A stretch of DNA of 64,000 bases from Catenovulum sp052056295. Lineage in GTDB: Bacteria; Pseudomonadota; Gammaproteobacteria; Enterobacterales; Alteromonadaceae. The notes beneath the pieces are model-generated. The model saw only the letters and a program-made list of their open reading frames with translations. It ran no database searches and was not told where the DNA came from. Location of the stretch: assembly GCF_052056295.1 (NCBI RefSeq), contig NZ_CP182494.1, forward strand, positions 124,001-188,000, written 5' to 3'. The first letter of the stretch is position 1. Each line of letters opens with the position of its first letter. Made by a program: the position numbers and the translations under genes. Of this stretch, positions 33,500 through 43,200 are shown in pieces.

Positions 33500-34951
33500 A
33501 TGGCTTTCCAAAATAACGTAAATTTTATTAATGGCGAATACGTTAAGTCGTATGCAGATGGTGTAATTGATGTATTAAGCCCGTCTACCGGTGAAAAAAT
33601 TGGCGAAATTCCAAAAGGCTGCGCTGAAGATGCACAGTTTGCGTTGGAAAGCGCTAATAAAGCGCAAAAAGCTTGGGCTAAATTAACGTCACGCACACGT
33701 CAAAAAATCTTACGTAACTTCGCGCAAAAAATTCGTGAAGCTAAAGCTGTGTTAGCGCCAATGTTAGTTGCCGAGCAGGGTAAATTGATTGCTGTTGCCG
33801 AGATGGAAGTTGAAGTTACTGCAACTTTTATTGAATACGCTTGTGATAATGCATTGACGATTGAAGGGGATATTTTACCTTCAGACAATCAAGACGAAAA
33901 AATCTACATTCACAAAGTACCACGTGGTGTTGTGGTTGGTATTACAGCATGGAACTTCCCGCTAGCTTTGGCTGGGCGTAAAATTGGTCCGGCATTAATT
34001 ACTGGCAACACTATGGTATTAAAACCTACGCAAGAAACGCCATTAGCAACAACTGAGTTGGGTCGTTTAGCGGTAGAAGCGGGCATTCCTGCGGGCGTAT
34101 TAAACATCATTAATGGCTCTGGTTCTGTTGTGGGTCAAGCTTTATGTGAAAGCCCGATCACTAAAATGATCACTATGACAGGCTCTACTTACGCAGGTAA
34201 ACAAATTTACAAAACCAGTGCTGAATACATGACTCCGGTTATGTTAGAGCTAGGTGGTAAAGCACCTATGGTAGTAATGGATGATGCTGATTTAGACCAA
34301 GCGGTAGAAGGTGCTTTGTGGGGACGTTTTGCTAACTGTGGCCAAGTTTGTACTTGTGTTGAACGTTTATATGTTCACGAAAAAGTATATGACGAGTTTA
34401 TGGCTAAGTTCTTACCACAAGTTAAAGGGTTGAAAGTTGGCGATCCTATGGATCGTGAGAGCCAAATGGGTCCTAAATGTAATCAACGTGAAATTGATAA
34501 TATTGATCACATTGTTAAAGAATCAGTTAAACAAGGTGCAACAATAGCTACGGGTGGCCAAGTTGCTAAAGTTGCTGGTTTTGCGGGTGGTTGTTGGTAC
34601 GAGCCAACAGTGCTTGTGGATGTTGAACAATCAAACATTGCGGTACACGAAGAAACTTTTGGCCCTGTTTTACCTGTTGTAAAATTTAAAGATGCAGAGC
34701 AAGCCATCGAATTCTGTAACGACAGTATTTATGGTTTAAGTGCCTATGTTTACACAAAAAACTTCTTCGATATCAATAAGTTTATTAACGACTTAGATGT
34801 AGGTGAAGTATACGTAAACCGTGGCATGGGTGAACAACATCAAGGTTTCCACAATGGTTGGAAACAAAGTGGTTTTGGTGGTGAAGACGGTAAATTTGGT
34901 TTAGAGCAGTATTTAGAAAAGAAAACTATTTATTTAAAAGAAACTAAATAA
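33500..34951 (+). CDS. aldehyde dehydrogenase, probable 3,6-anhydro-L-galactose dehydrogenase
   Basis: A 483-residue NAD(P)-dependent aldehyde dehydrogenase. The catalytic Cys is C284 in NCGQVCTCVER, the general base Glu is in MLELGGKAPM, and the cofactor-binding region is AWNFPLALAGRKIGPALI. The start at 33500 has GGGGAG eight bases upstream; the frame is open further into the SDR gene but that stretch is not coding for this protein. It would oxidise AHG to 3,6-anhydro-L-galactonate in the cytosol, the first step before the cycloisomerase. It closes the AHG operon and is followed by a terminator. A lactaldehyde or succinate semialdehyde substrate is the generic alternative for this family. 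Confidence 0.85.
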   Translation: MAFQNNVNFINGEYVKSYADGVIDVLSPSTGEKIGEIPKGCAEDAQFALESANKAQKAWAKLTSRTRQKILRNFAQKIREAKAVLAPMLVAEQGKLIAVAEMEVEVTATFIEYACDNALTIEGDILPSDNQDEKIYIHKVPRGVVVGITAWNFPLALAGRKIGPALITGNTMVLKPTQETPLATTELGRLAVEAGIPAGVLNIINGSGSVVGQALCESPITKMITMTGSTYAGKQIYKTSAEYMTPVMLELGGKAPMVVMDDADLDQAVEGALWGRFANCGQVCTCVERLYVHEKVYDEFMAKFLPQVKGLKVGDPMDRESQMGPKCNQREIDNIDHIVKESVKQGATIATGGQVAKVAGFAGGCWYEPTVLVDVEQSNIAVHEETFGPVLPVVKFKDAEQAIEFCNDSIYGLSAYVYTKNFFDINKFINDLDVGEVYVNRGMGEQHQGFHNGWKQSGFGGEDGKFGLEQYLEKKTIYLKETK

Positions 34952-34990
34952 TAAAACCATTTAAAACGAAATAAGATAACTAGCCTCCCC

Positions 34991-35031
34991 ATAATCCCTG
35001 CTGCCAATGAATGGTAGTGGGGATTATTTTT
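34991..35031 (+). terminator. intrinsic terminator of AHG operon
   Basis: ATAATCCCTGCTGCC (34991-35005) pairs with GGTAGTGGGGATTAT (35013-35027), including two G-U pairs, loop of seven bases, followed by a T-run. Confidence 0.88.
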
Positions 35032-35085
35032 ATTACCCGCTGTTTACTTTTTTTAAACAAAATGGAACTTTTAGGTTTACTGTGT

Positions 35086-35104
35086 ATTGTTAACAATGTA
35101 CAAT
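35086..35104. promoter_or_regulatory. GntR-regulon operator, perfect copy
   Basis: ATTGTTAACAATGTACAAT, identical to the copy at 30462-30480. It ends 31 bp before the start of the binding-protein-like gene at 35136, almost the same spacing as at the AHG operon. Confidence 0.85.
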
Positions 35105-35135
35105 GTTTGAAATTGTTGTGAGAGGTAAACCAAAG

Positions 35136-36002
35136 ATGAAAAAGTTAATCGCATTGTTAGTATTAACACTTTGTTGTCAATCACAAGGGATTGCTAAAAC
35201 TGTTGTGACTTTTGCAACAGGCATACAGGGCGATGCAAAACAGCAGTATGAATATAATTTAGTTAAACTGGCGTTAGATAACACGGTAGAAGATTATGGT
35301 GTTTATCAATTAAACGTAAGGCCAGGTGAAACACCAAGTTATACGCGTATGCGTGTTGAAGCCGAAGAAAAGCAGTTTCAAAATTACCTCTACAAAGATT
35401 CGGTATCGAATGATTTATTAGACAAACTAGCAGCAGTGCATTTTCCTGTGGAGCTAGGCGTAGCTGGTTATCGTGTTGGTTTGATCTCACCCGAAGCTCA
35501 AAACAAACTACGTACAGTTCAGACTAAAGAGCAGGCATCTGCGCTAAAAATAATTCAAGGCCGCGGATGGTTAGACGGAGATATTTTACGTTCGCAAGGA
35601 TTTAGGGTTGTTGAAGGTAGTCATATTGAAGGTCTTTTTTATATGGCTGCAAATAACCGCGGCGACATGTTTCCGCTAGGTGCACATGAACTAAAACGCG
35701 AATGGGATAAGTTCAAACATATTGATGGCTTACGTTACGACACGGAAATTTGCATTTATTACCCCTTGCCCAAGTTCTTTTTTACTCATCCTGACAACAA
35801 ACTTTTGGCTGAACGTATCCAAGTTGGTTTAGAACGAGCGCATAAAACGGGTGAGTTAAATGCATTGTGGAAAGAATATTTTTACGAAAGATTTCAATTT
35901 AGCAATTTAAAACAAAGACGCATTTTTAAATTTACTAACCCTATGATCAGCCGAGTTGATCCGCATTACGAACAATACATTTTAGACCCGAACACCTTAT
36001 AA
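35136..36002 (+). CDS. periplasmic binding-protein-like protein A
   Basis: A 288-residue exported protein (signal peptide KKLIALLVLTLCCQSQGIA) of the SBP_bac_3-like class. It shares with its neighbour at 36163 the order GYRVxLI, then GxGxWxD with a GFxV step, then LGxHE, so the two are paralogs. The ATG at 35136 follows AGAGGT by nine bases; the frame also opens at an ATG at 35103 but that lies inside an operator. It has its own terminator at 36036-36061, so the second copy is probably read from a different or read-through transcript. Ligand unknown; co-regulation with agar genes suggests an agar-derived sugar or acid. Confidence 0.72.
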   Translation: MKKLIALLVLTLCCQSQGIAKTVVTFATGIQGDAKQQYEYNLVKLALDNTVEDYGVYQLNVRPGETPSYTRMRVEAEEKQFQNYLYKDSVSNDLLDKLAAVHFPVELGVAGYRVGLISPEAQNKLRTVQTKEQASALKIIQGRGWLDGDILRSQGFRVVEGSHIEGLFYMAANNRGDMFPLGAHELKREWDKFKHIDGLRYDTEICIYYPLPKFFFTHPDNKLLAERIQVGLERAHKTGELNALWKEYFYERFQFSNLKQRRIFKFTNPMISRVDPHYEQYILDPNTL

Positions 36003-36035
36003 GAATTTTGTGTGTGTGTACCATGTGTGCCTCTT

Positions 36036-36061
36036 GCCCCAAGCTTGCTTGGGGCTTTTTT
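36036..36061 (+). terminator. intrinsic terminator between the two binding-protein genes
   Basis: GCCCCAAG (36036-36043) pairs with CTTGGGGC (36048-36055), 4-base loop, followed by six T. Confidence 0.9.
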
Positions 36062-36162
36062 AGCGCATGGTTCAAAGCCAACTAAATCACAGTTAAACTC
36101 TGCATGGCACCTAAGGAACAGGCTGTTAGCCAGAGTTCAGCTTCACTAGACTGAGGTGCATA

Positions 36163-37059
36163 ATGAAAGCTTTGATTATTTTTTTTCTGGTTATTTGCCC
36201 TAGCCTATTTGCGAGCGTTCAAGCCTGCGAACTAACACTCACTCACCCGTTACGCGACAATGATAAAGAAATACTAATTGTAGAATTGCTCAAGTTATCT
36301 TTGACTAAAGTGAGCACCTCTGTTTGTTTTAAAGAACTTGATGAGACGTTAACTGACGCGCGTGAAGTTATGTATGTGGCGAAAAATCGCCTGAGTTTAA
36401 AATGGGGTAGTGCAGGCTCATATAAAGTTGAGGGCCTACTCGCGGTTGAAGTGCCTATTTTTAGAGGTTTAGGCGGCTATCGAGTTTTAGTGATTCGACA
36501 AGGCGAACAGGCCAGATTTAGCAAGGTTAAAACCGTTAACGACTTACAAGCATTTACTGTTGGCCAAGGTGCATTTTGGGGCGATACCCGCATACTCGAA
36601 CATGCAGGTTTTACCGTCGAGAAATCAACCCAAGCGCGAAATTTATGGAAGATGCTGCACGCAAAGCGTTTTGATTTTATTTCACTCGGTGTTCATGAGC
36701 CTTGGGATGAGGTTGCGCAAAGACCAGAGTTAGCTATGGCGGTTGAGCCAAATATATTATTCATTTACCCATCGGCTTTTTATTTTTATGTCAATCAAGC
36801 CAATTTCGCACTTCACCAACTCATTGCTCAAGGTATGCAATTAGCATTGAGTGACGGTAGTTATTATCAAACACTCATTCACTCAAAGCTAATTCAAGAC
36901 ATGTTACGCCAGGCGAATTTGTCGCAACGGTATGTAATTGAAATAGATAACCCGTTTATTGACGTTAATCAAATGGCAAAAACCGAGTTGTTATACCAAT
37001 TGATCAGTTTAAATCGTTCAAAAATGAACACGAATAATACAATGCAAATAAACCAATAG
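36163..37059 (+). CDS. periplasmic binding-protein-like protein B
   Basis: A 298-residue exported protein (signal peptide ends SVQA) and a paralog of the protein at 35136. Conserved points are GYRVLVIR, GQGAFWGD, AGFTVEKS and SLGVHEPWD. A GAGGTG site precedes the ATG. It ends 23 bp before the iron-sulfur subunit gene, so it is likely transcribed with the molybdenum hydroxylase. That suggests a job linked to the enzyme, such as substrate capture in the periplasm, rather than feeding an ABC importer, for which no genes are present. Confidence 0.7.
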   Translation: MKALIIFFLVICPSLFASVQACELTLTHPLRDNDKEILIVELLKLSLTKVSTSVCFKELDETLTDAREVMYVAKNRLSLKWGSAGSYKVEGLLAVEVPIFRGLGGYRVLVIRQGEQARFSKVKTVNDLQAFTVGQGAFWGDTRILEHAGFTVEKSTQARNLWKMLHAKRFDFISLGVHEPWDEVAQRPELAMAVEPNILFIYPSAFYFYVNQANFALHQLIAQGMQLALSDGSYYQTLIHSKLIQDMLRQANLSQRYVIEIDNPFIDVNQMAKTELLYQLISLNRSKMNTNNTMQINQ

Positions 37060-37082
37060 AATTTAAGCCGTGAGGGTAAAAG

Positions 37083-37553
37083 ATGGAATTAAAAATCAAT
37101 AAACAAACATATCAGGTAGATGCCCCAGACGAAATGCCACTGCTTTGGGTTGTTAGAGATTTGCTTGGAAAAAAAGGCACTAAGTTTGGTTGTGGCCAAG
37201 GTTTATGTGGGGCCTGTACTGTACATGTAAACGGCCAGCCAATGCGCTCATGTATCACCCCTGTTATGGTTGCAAAAGGCGCTGAAATTACCACCATTGA
37301 GGGGGTTGATGCACAAGGCAATCATCCTATTCAAGTTGCATGGCGTGAAAATAACGTTCCTCAATGCGGCTACTGCCAGTCTGGGCAAATAATGTCAGCA
37401 TTGAATTTACTCGAGAATAATACGTCACCAAGCGATCAAGATATAGACAATGCCATGTCGGGTAATATCTGCCGTTGTGGTACTTATCCCCGCATCAAAC
37501 AAGCGATTAAAGATGCTGCTTCTGCCATGCAACAAAATAAAGGAGTTAAATAA
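37083..37553 (+). CDS. molybdenum hydroxylase, 2Fe-2S subunit (IorA-like)
   Basis: A 156-residue small subunit of the xanthine dehydrogenase family. The plant-type cluster site is FGCGQGLCGACTVHV with the later MRSC cysteine, and the second cluster site is CGYCQSGQ plus GNICRCGTYPRI. There is no signal peptide of its own; in this family it travels through the Tat system attached to the large subunit. The stop overlaps the large-subunit ATG (TAATG). It would pass electrons from the molybdenum centre to an unknown acceptor. Confidence 0.93.
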   Translation: MELKINKQTYQVDAPDEMPLLWVVRDLLGKKGTKFGCGQGLCGACTVHVNGQPMRSCITPVMVAKGAEITTIEGVDAQGNHPIQVAWRENNVPQCGYCQSGQIMSALNLLENNTSPSDQDIDNAMSGNICRCGTYPRIKQAIKDAASAMQQNKGVK

Positions 37554-39799
37554 TGAACACCTTTAAATTGGATAGGCGCGAATTTTTAACCTTAACAGGT
37601 GTTGCTGGTGGTGGTTTGTTATTGGGTTGTTCAACATCGGGCAATGCACCGCAGGCAATGTTTATTAAAAGTGACCAGCCACAAAAGCTCAATGTGTTTG
37701 TATCAATTCGCCCTGATAACAGAGTCGATATTATTAATCACAGATCAGAAATGGGCCAAGGCGCTAAAACCGGGGTTATTCAAATAATTGCCGATGAATT
37801 GGATGTCGATTGGGAGAAAATCAACGTTATTCAAGGACTAGGAGACAGAGCATATGGCGATCAAAACACCGATGGCTCAACCAGTATTCGTAAATTTTAC
37901 ACTAAGCTGCGAGAAGTCGGCGCATCTGCACGCGCCATGTTAGAACAAGCTGCGGCTGACTATTGGCAAGTTGATAAATCACAAGTGCAAGCTAAACAAC
38001 ACAAGGTGTTTAATTTAGCCAATGGCAATAGTTTAAATTATGGTGATTTAGCCGAGCTTGCCGCCAACCAGCCTGTGCCGAATGTTGCTAGTTTAACCTT
38101 TAAAAGCAAAGATCAATTTAACTATATTCAAAAACCTGTGCCGATTGTCGATTTACACAATATGACCACAGGCAATACCACTTATGGGATTGATGTTGAG
38201 TTAGAAGGTTTGTTAATTGCCAGTATAGAACGCTGCCCTGTGTTGTATGGCAAAGTTAAATCTTTTGATGCCAGTGCAGCAAAAGCGATTCCAGGAGTAA
38301 TAGACGTAATTAACATGCCAGATACAGTTAAACCTGTGGTGTATACCTCGGGTAGTGGTGTGGCGGTTATTGCGACTAATACTTGGGCGGCCAATCAAGG
38401 TCGCAAAGCACTTAAAATTGACTGGGATTATGGCGAACTTGGCAGTTTTGATAGCGATAGCGCGTTTGCTGATATGGCGAATAAAGCGCAAAATCCAGCA
38501 AAACGTAGCGCAGAAAAAGGTGATATCACTGCAGGTTTTGCCAAAGCTGAACAAATAGTTGAGGCGACTTACCAAGTACCTTTTTTAGCCCATGCACCTA
38601 TGGAACCGCCAGCTGCCGCAGCGTTAGTTACAGACACAAGTTGTGAAATATGGGCGGCAACACAAAATCCACAAGCTGTTATGGATAATGTTGCTGGAAT
38701 AGTGGGTTTAAAGCCCGAACAAATAAAAGTAAATGTCACTTTATTGGGTGGCGGTTTTGGGCGTAAATCTAAAGCAGACTTTGTTGCTGAAGCTGTGTAT
38801 TTATCTAAACAAATGGGTAAGCCGATTCAAGTAGTATGGACGCGTGAAGATGACATTCAAATGGGCTATTTTCATGCGGGTGCTGTTGCACATATTAAAG
38901 CTGGGGTGGATAAATACGCTAATATCACAGCATGGCGGCAGCGCTCGGTGATGCCAAGTATTAAAACGACGTTCGACCCGTCAACCGAAGATATGTTAGA
39001 TGTTGAATTGTCGTTAGGTTTTAATGATATTCCTTATCAAGTTGAGAGTTTACAAAGTGAGTCTTCAGGTTATCAAAACCCTGTGCGTATTGGCTGGCTG
39101 CGCTCTGTAAGTAATATTCCGCATGCCTTTGCTCTGCATAGTTTTGTCGATGAGTTAGCGCAGAGTAGTGGTATCGCCACACATAAATACCTTCGTCAGT
39201 TATACGGACAAGACCGCACGATAAACCCAGCCGAAGACTATGGCTTTAAAGGCTACACCGACTATGATGAAAGTTTGCAGCGTCACCCAATTAGCATTAA
39301 ACGCTACAAAGCTGTGTTAGATAAGCTTGAGCAGTTGGTCGATTTTGATGAAAAGTTGCCAGCAGGCCAAGCTTGGGGTTTGGCTATTCACCGCAGTTTT
39401 GTTAGTTATGTTGGAGTGGCCAGTAAAGTTGAGGTGAAAAATGGCCAACTGAAAGTATTGCAGATGCAAGCTGTGATCGACTGTGGTATTGCGGTTAACC
39501 CAGACAGAGTTGAGTCGCAAATTGAAGGTGCTATGATCTTTGGTTTGTCATTGGCGTTGATGGGGCGAATAGATATTAAACAAGGTGCAGTTTCACAGTC
39601 TAACTTCCATGACTATCCATTGCTGAGAATGCAGCAGTGCCCGCAGCTAGCGGTTGAAATTATCCAAAGTGATGAATATCCAGGTGGGGTTGGTGAGCCT
39701 GGCGTGCCTCCAGTTGCACCTAGCCTGACCAATGCAATTTTTGCAGCAAGTGGTAAACGATACCGAGTTTTACCAATCAACCAATATTTATCGGTTTAA
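37553..39799 (+). CDS. molybdenum hydroxylase, large molybdopterin subunit (IorB-like), Tat-exported
   Basis: A 748-residue large subunit that oxidises an aldehyde or N-heterocycle using water. The N-terminus has a twin-arginine motif (DRREFLTLTG) and then LLLGCS, which could be a lipobox, so the enzyme should sit in the periplasm. Molybdopterin contacts include LLGGGFGRKS and the active-site Glu region GGVGEPGVPP near the C-terminus. The family includes isoquinoline 1-oxidoreductase and periplasmic aldehyde dehydrogenases. Inside an agar regulon an aldose or AHG is a tempting substrate, but this is inference. No cytochrome c subunit is nearby. The cofactor-insertion protein XdhC is at 44692. 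Confidence 0.92.
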   Translation: MNTFKLDRREFLTLTGVAGGGLLLGCSTSGNAPQAMFIKSDQPQKLNVFVSIRPDNRVDIINHRSEMGQGAKTGVIQIIADELDVDWEKINVIQGLGDRAYGDQNTDGSTSIRKFYTKLREVGASARAMLEQAAADYWQVDKSQVQAKQHKVFNLANGNSLNYGDLAELAANQPVPNVASLTFKSKDQFNYIQKPVPIVDLHNMTTGNTTYGIDVELEGLLIASIERCPVLYGKVKSFDASAAKAIPGVIDVINMPDTVKPVVYTSGSGVAVIATNTWAANQGRKALKIDWDYGELGSFDSDSAFADMANKAQNPAKRSAEKGDITAGFAKAEQIVEATYQVPFLAHAPMEPPAAAALVTDTSCEIWAATQNPQAVMDNVAGIVGLKPEQIKVNVTLLGGGFGRKSKADFVAEAVYLSKQMGKPIQVVWTREDDIQMGYFHAGAVAHIKAGVDKYANITAWRQRSVMPSIKTTFDPSTEDMLDVELSLGFNDIPYQVESLQSESSGYQNPVRIGWLRSVSNIPHAFALHSFVDELAQSSGIATHKYLRQLYGQDRTINPAEDYGFKGYTDYDESLQRHPISIKRYKAVLDKLEQLVDFDEKLPAGQAWGLAIHRSFVSYVGVASKVEVKNGQLKVLQMQAVIDCGIAVNPDRVESQIEGAMIFGLSLALMGRIDIKQGAVSQSNFHDYPLLRMQQCPQLAVEIIQSDEYPGGVGEPGVPPVAPSLTNAIFAASGKRYRVLPINQYLSV

Positions 39800-39837
39800 T
39801 TAACCTAACTTCAGTTTAATTATTTTCACAACCTTGT

Positions 39838-39859
39838 GAGTTGGGTATTAACCCAACTC
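39838..39859 (+). terminator. hairpin after molybdenum hydroxylase operon
   Basis: GAGTTGGGT (39838-39846) pairs with ACCCAACTC (39851-39859), loop ATTA, then a T-rich run. Confidence 0.7.
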
Positions 39860-39896
39860 TTATTATTGTTCAGCCTAACCTTCAAACTCTTTTGTT

Positions 39897-39915
39897 AATG
39901 TTAACAATTTACCAT
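39897..39915. promoter_or_regulatory. operator candidate, distal copy upstream of GH86
   Basis: AATGTTAACAATTTACCAT matches the perfect copies in 16 of 19 positions. It is about 345 bp upstream of the GH86 start. Confidence 0.5.
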
Positions 39916-40140
39916 GATCTGTTTGTTTTTTGCTCGATGTTTCTTTTTTATTTCTTTTTAAAACAATAACTTGTGATTGTTTTTATTTTGTTAACTTTTA
40001 ATTGTTGTCATTTGTGATTGGTTGTTCTACTCTAGCTGGGCAAAGTGTCAGGTTAATATTCACACAAATCAATTGACTTGCCTACGGGGTCGATATTTAG
40101 CTTTATAAAATATTCCCCGTATTTTTTTGCTTTTTTGATG

Positions 40141-40159
40141 ATTGTTATCAATTAACAAA
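40141..40159. promoter_or_regulatory. operator candidate, proximal copy upstream of GH86
   Basis: ATTGTTATCAATTAACAAA keeps ATTGT-N9-ACAAA and matches the perfect copy in 15 of 19 positions. It ends about 100 bp before the GH86 start. Confidence 0.55.
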
Positions 40160-40261
40160 ATTCTTTGCTGTGCGGTTGTTGGATAGCAAAAATGCTCAAA
40201 CAAGGGTTAATCGCACAAGTAAGAACCACTTACTTAACACAACAAAAAATTGGAGAATCAA

Positions 40262-43200
40262 ATGTTTAAAGCAAAACATTCTCTGCTGAGTTCAAGTATT
40301 GCATTCTCATTTGCTTTACTTGGCGCTCACGCGCAAGCAGAGACACTCGTAATACAAGCAGAATCCTTTGCCAATTCAGGCGGAACTTATAACGATGGCC
40401 AACCGAACCCTGTCACCATATACAATGTAAATGGACAAGGCGCGATTAACTTTGTTAACGCGGGAGATTTTGTTGACTACAATGTAAACGCCGAAGGCGG
40501 TGAATACAACATAGAGTATTTTGTCGGCACTAGTGTTCAATCAGGCCCTAGTATCGAAGTACTAGTCAACCTTAATGGCACTTGGCAGAGTCAAGGTTCG
40601 GTAGCTGTGCCGTATGGTAGTTGGGATGATTTTCAATCACTGACGCCAGCTCACACTGTTTCATTACCAGCAGGCGCTTCAACCCTACGTTTATTAGCGG
40701 TTGGCTCTACATGGCAATGGAATTTAGAATCTTTTGTATTAATGCAAAATTCACCTGTTGATCCTGTTACTGACTCAGACAACGACGGTGTCAACGACAG
40801 CCAAGACCAATGCCCAAGCACACCAGCAGGTACGCCAGTTGATGCAAATGGCTGCCCGACGACTAGTGGCGGCACACCGCCTAGTGGTGAGTCTTTTGTT
40901 ATTCAAATGGAAGCCTTTGATGCAACAGGTAGTGATGATGCACGCGCACAAGGTGTTTTAGTTGGCGAACGTGGTTATCCAAATGATAAACACACAGTGG
41001 TTGATAGTGTGCAAACCACAGATTGGGTTGACTACACAATTAACTTCCCATCTTCAGGCAATTACAGCGTATCTATGTTAGCTTCCGGGCAAACCTCACA
41101 TGCTACCGCTGTGTTATTTGTTGACGGTACTGAAATTAATGAAGTGCCAGTGCATACGGGTAATCAAGCTGATTTTGCAGAATTTCAATTAACTGGCTCT
41201 GTATACATCACTGCAGGCACTCACACAGTACGTGTTCAAGCACAAAGTTCTACTGGTGAATTTAGCTGGTTATGGTTTGGTGATGCTTTAACTTTCACTA
41301 ATTTAGATGGCGACAATGGTGGCGGTGAACCTGAGCAAGACGCTGATAATGATGGTGTGTTAGATGGTTCTGATTCTTGTCCCAATACACCAGCAGGCGA
41401 ACCTGCTGATCTAACTGGGTGCAGCCCATCACAATTAGATAGCGACAACGATGGTGTAAACAATAATATTGATCAATGTCCAAACACTGCAGCTGGTGCG
41501 ACGGTCGATGCAAACGGCTGTGAAGTTATCGTAAATAACGATACAGACAACGACGGTGTAAACAACAGCCTTGATATGTGTCCAAACACGCCAGCGGGTG
41601 AAGCTGTTAATGGCTCGGGTTGTGGTGCATCACAATTAGATGACGACAACGACGGCGTAAACAATAATGTCGACCAATGTCCAAATACACCAGCAGGTAC
41701 GCCAGTAGATGCTGCAGGTTGTGAAACCGACAATGGTGGTGGCGAGCCAGGTGAAGGTGAGTATTATCATGATGGTCAAGGTTTATTGTTTGGCCGTGTA
41801 GATGGTGCGATGAACTTTGCTGGTGAAGCTGGTTATGTTGCAAATCCACCTAATTACGACGTTACAACTGATTTGTTAGAGACAGACGATGCAATTCGAG
41901 CTAATTCTACCGAAGTATTCCGTGGTGAAATTTATGATGCTGATGGTCATATCTCTTTCTATGAGCATATAGACGACAGCGTACGTTTATACATTGATGG
42001 CCAACTAGTCCTTTCCAACGACAGCTGGGAAAATTCATCACAAACAACTGACTTAAACTTAACCCCAGGCTGGCATGACTTTGAGCTAAGACTTGGTAAC
42101 GCAGATGGCGGCAGTGGCGCTGTAAGTGGCATAGGTTTTGGTATTGATATAAACGGTGGCAGCAATTTTGTTCACCCAAGTACCTTAAGCCCAAGCATGT
42201 TTAGAGCTAGCGGCCAAGTTGTGGTTGACCCAATTTTACCACCGCCAGGTGGCATTCAAATTGAATTAGAAGATTTTGATGAAACCGGCACAGTTGGCCG
42301 AGTTGCCAGCGATCCAAACGACGGTTTTGTTGCTGGTGATACAAACGTTGGTTGGGTAACTAATGGTGACTGGGGTAAATACAACAATGTGTTCCTTGAA
42401 GCCGGTACTTATCGTGCATTTATCACTGTGTCTACACCTGCGGGTGGTAGTTATGGTGCGCGTATTGATATAGACGGCGAACCATTTGCGTGGGGATATT
42501 TTGACAGCACAGGAGGTTGGGATATAGCAGCAGAATACGAACTTTATGGTGGTGATTTAGTTGTTGAAAGCACAGGTAATCACACAGTGCACATTGAAGC
42601 AATTGGTGGTTCTGATTGGCAGTGGAGTGGTGACTTTGTGCGTTTTGCAAAAGTGAGCGACAGCACAGCTAAACAACCGCGTGTATATAACCCGAACGAT
42701 CATGTCGTAGCTGAAATTGATGGCCCAGCGACAGGTTTACAATACTTGAAAACACCAGTGCAAATTCCACTAGCAAATAAAGTATTAAAATCAGACGTTT
42801 GGTATACCTATCCACAAAATCGTAATTTAGAAGTAGATGGTGATACACCATATGCAGATTTTGGTGCAACAGGTGCATTCTGGGGTCATCCACCAGAGCA
42901 TGACTTCTACGACGAAACTGTCATTATGGATTGGGCAGTTAACGTAGTTGGCGACTTCCAAAGTGAAGGTTTTGAATATACGGCACGTGGTGAGTTTGAC
43001 TGGGGTTATGGTTGGTTTACTGAGTTTACAACTAATCCTCAGCCGCATTATGTACAAACATTAGACGGCCGTAATGTCCGTATGACATTTATGGGTTATT
43101 TAAGCCATGACGGTTATAACAACAATTGGTTGAGTAATCACAGCCCTGCATTTGTACCATTTATGAAGTCACAAGTTGACCAATTATTAAAAGCAAACCC

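Larger units (their letters stand above)
39860..40261. other. long upstream region of GH86 with two operator candidates
   Basis: About 400 bp without a gene, very AT-rich. Two operator-like copies lie 244 bp apart (39897 and 40141). The GH86 ribosome site (GGAG) is at 40252-40255. Confidence 0.5.

Noticed and set aside
41236..42194. Antisense ORFs opposite the GH86 calcium repeats
   Set aside because: They are low-complexity His/Leu or Ser/Pro mirrors of Asp/Asn-rich repeats, with no ribosome sites or domains.
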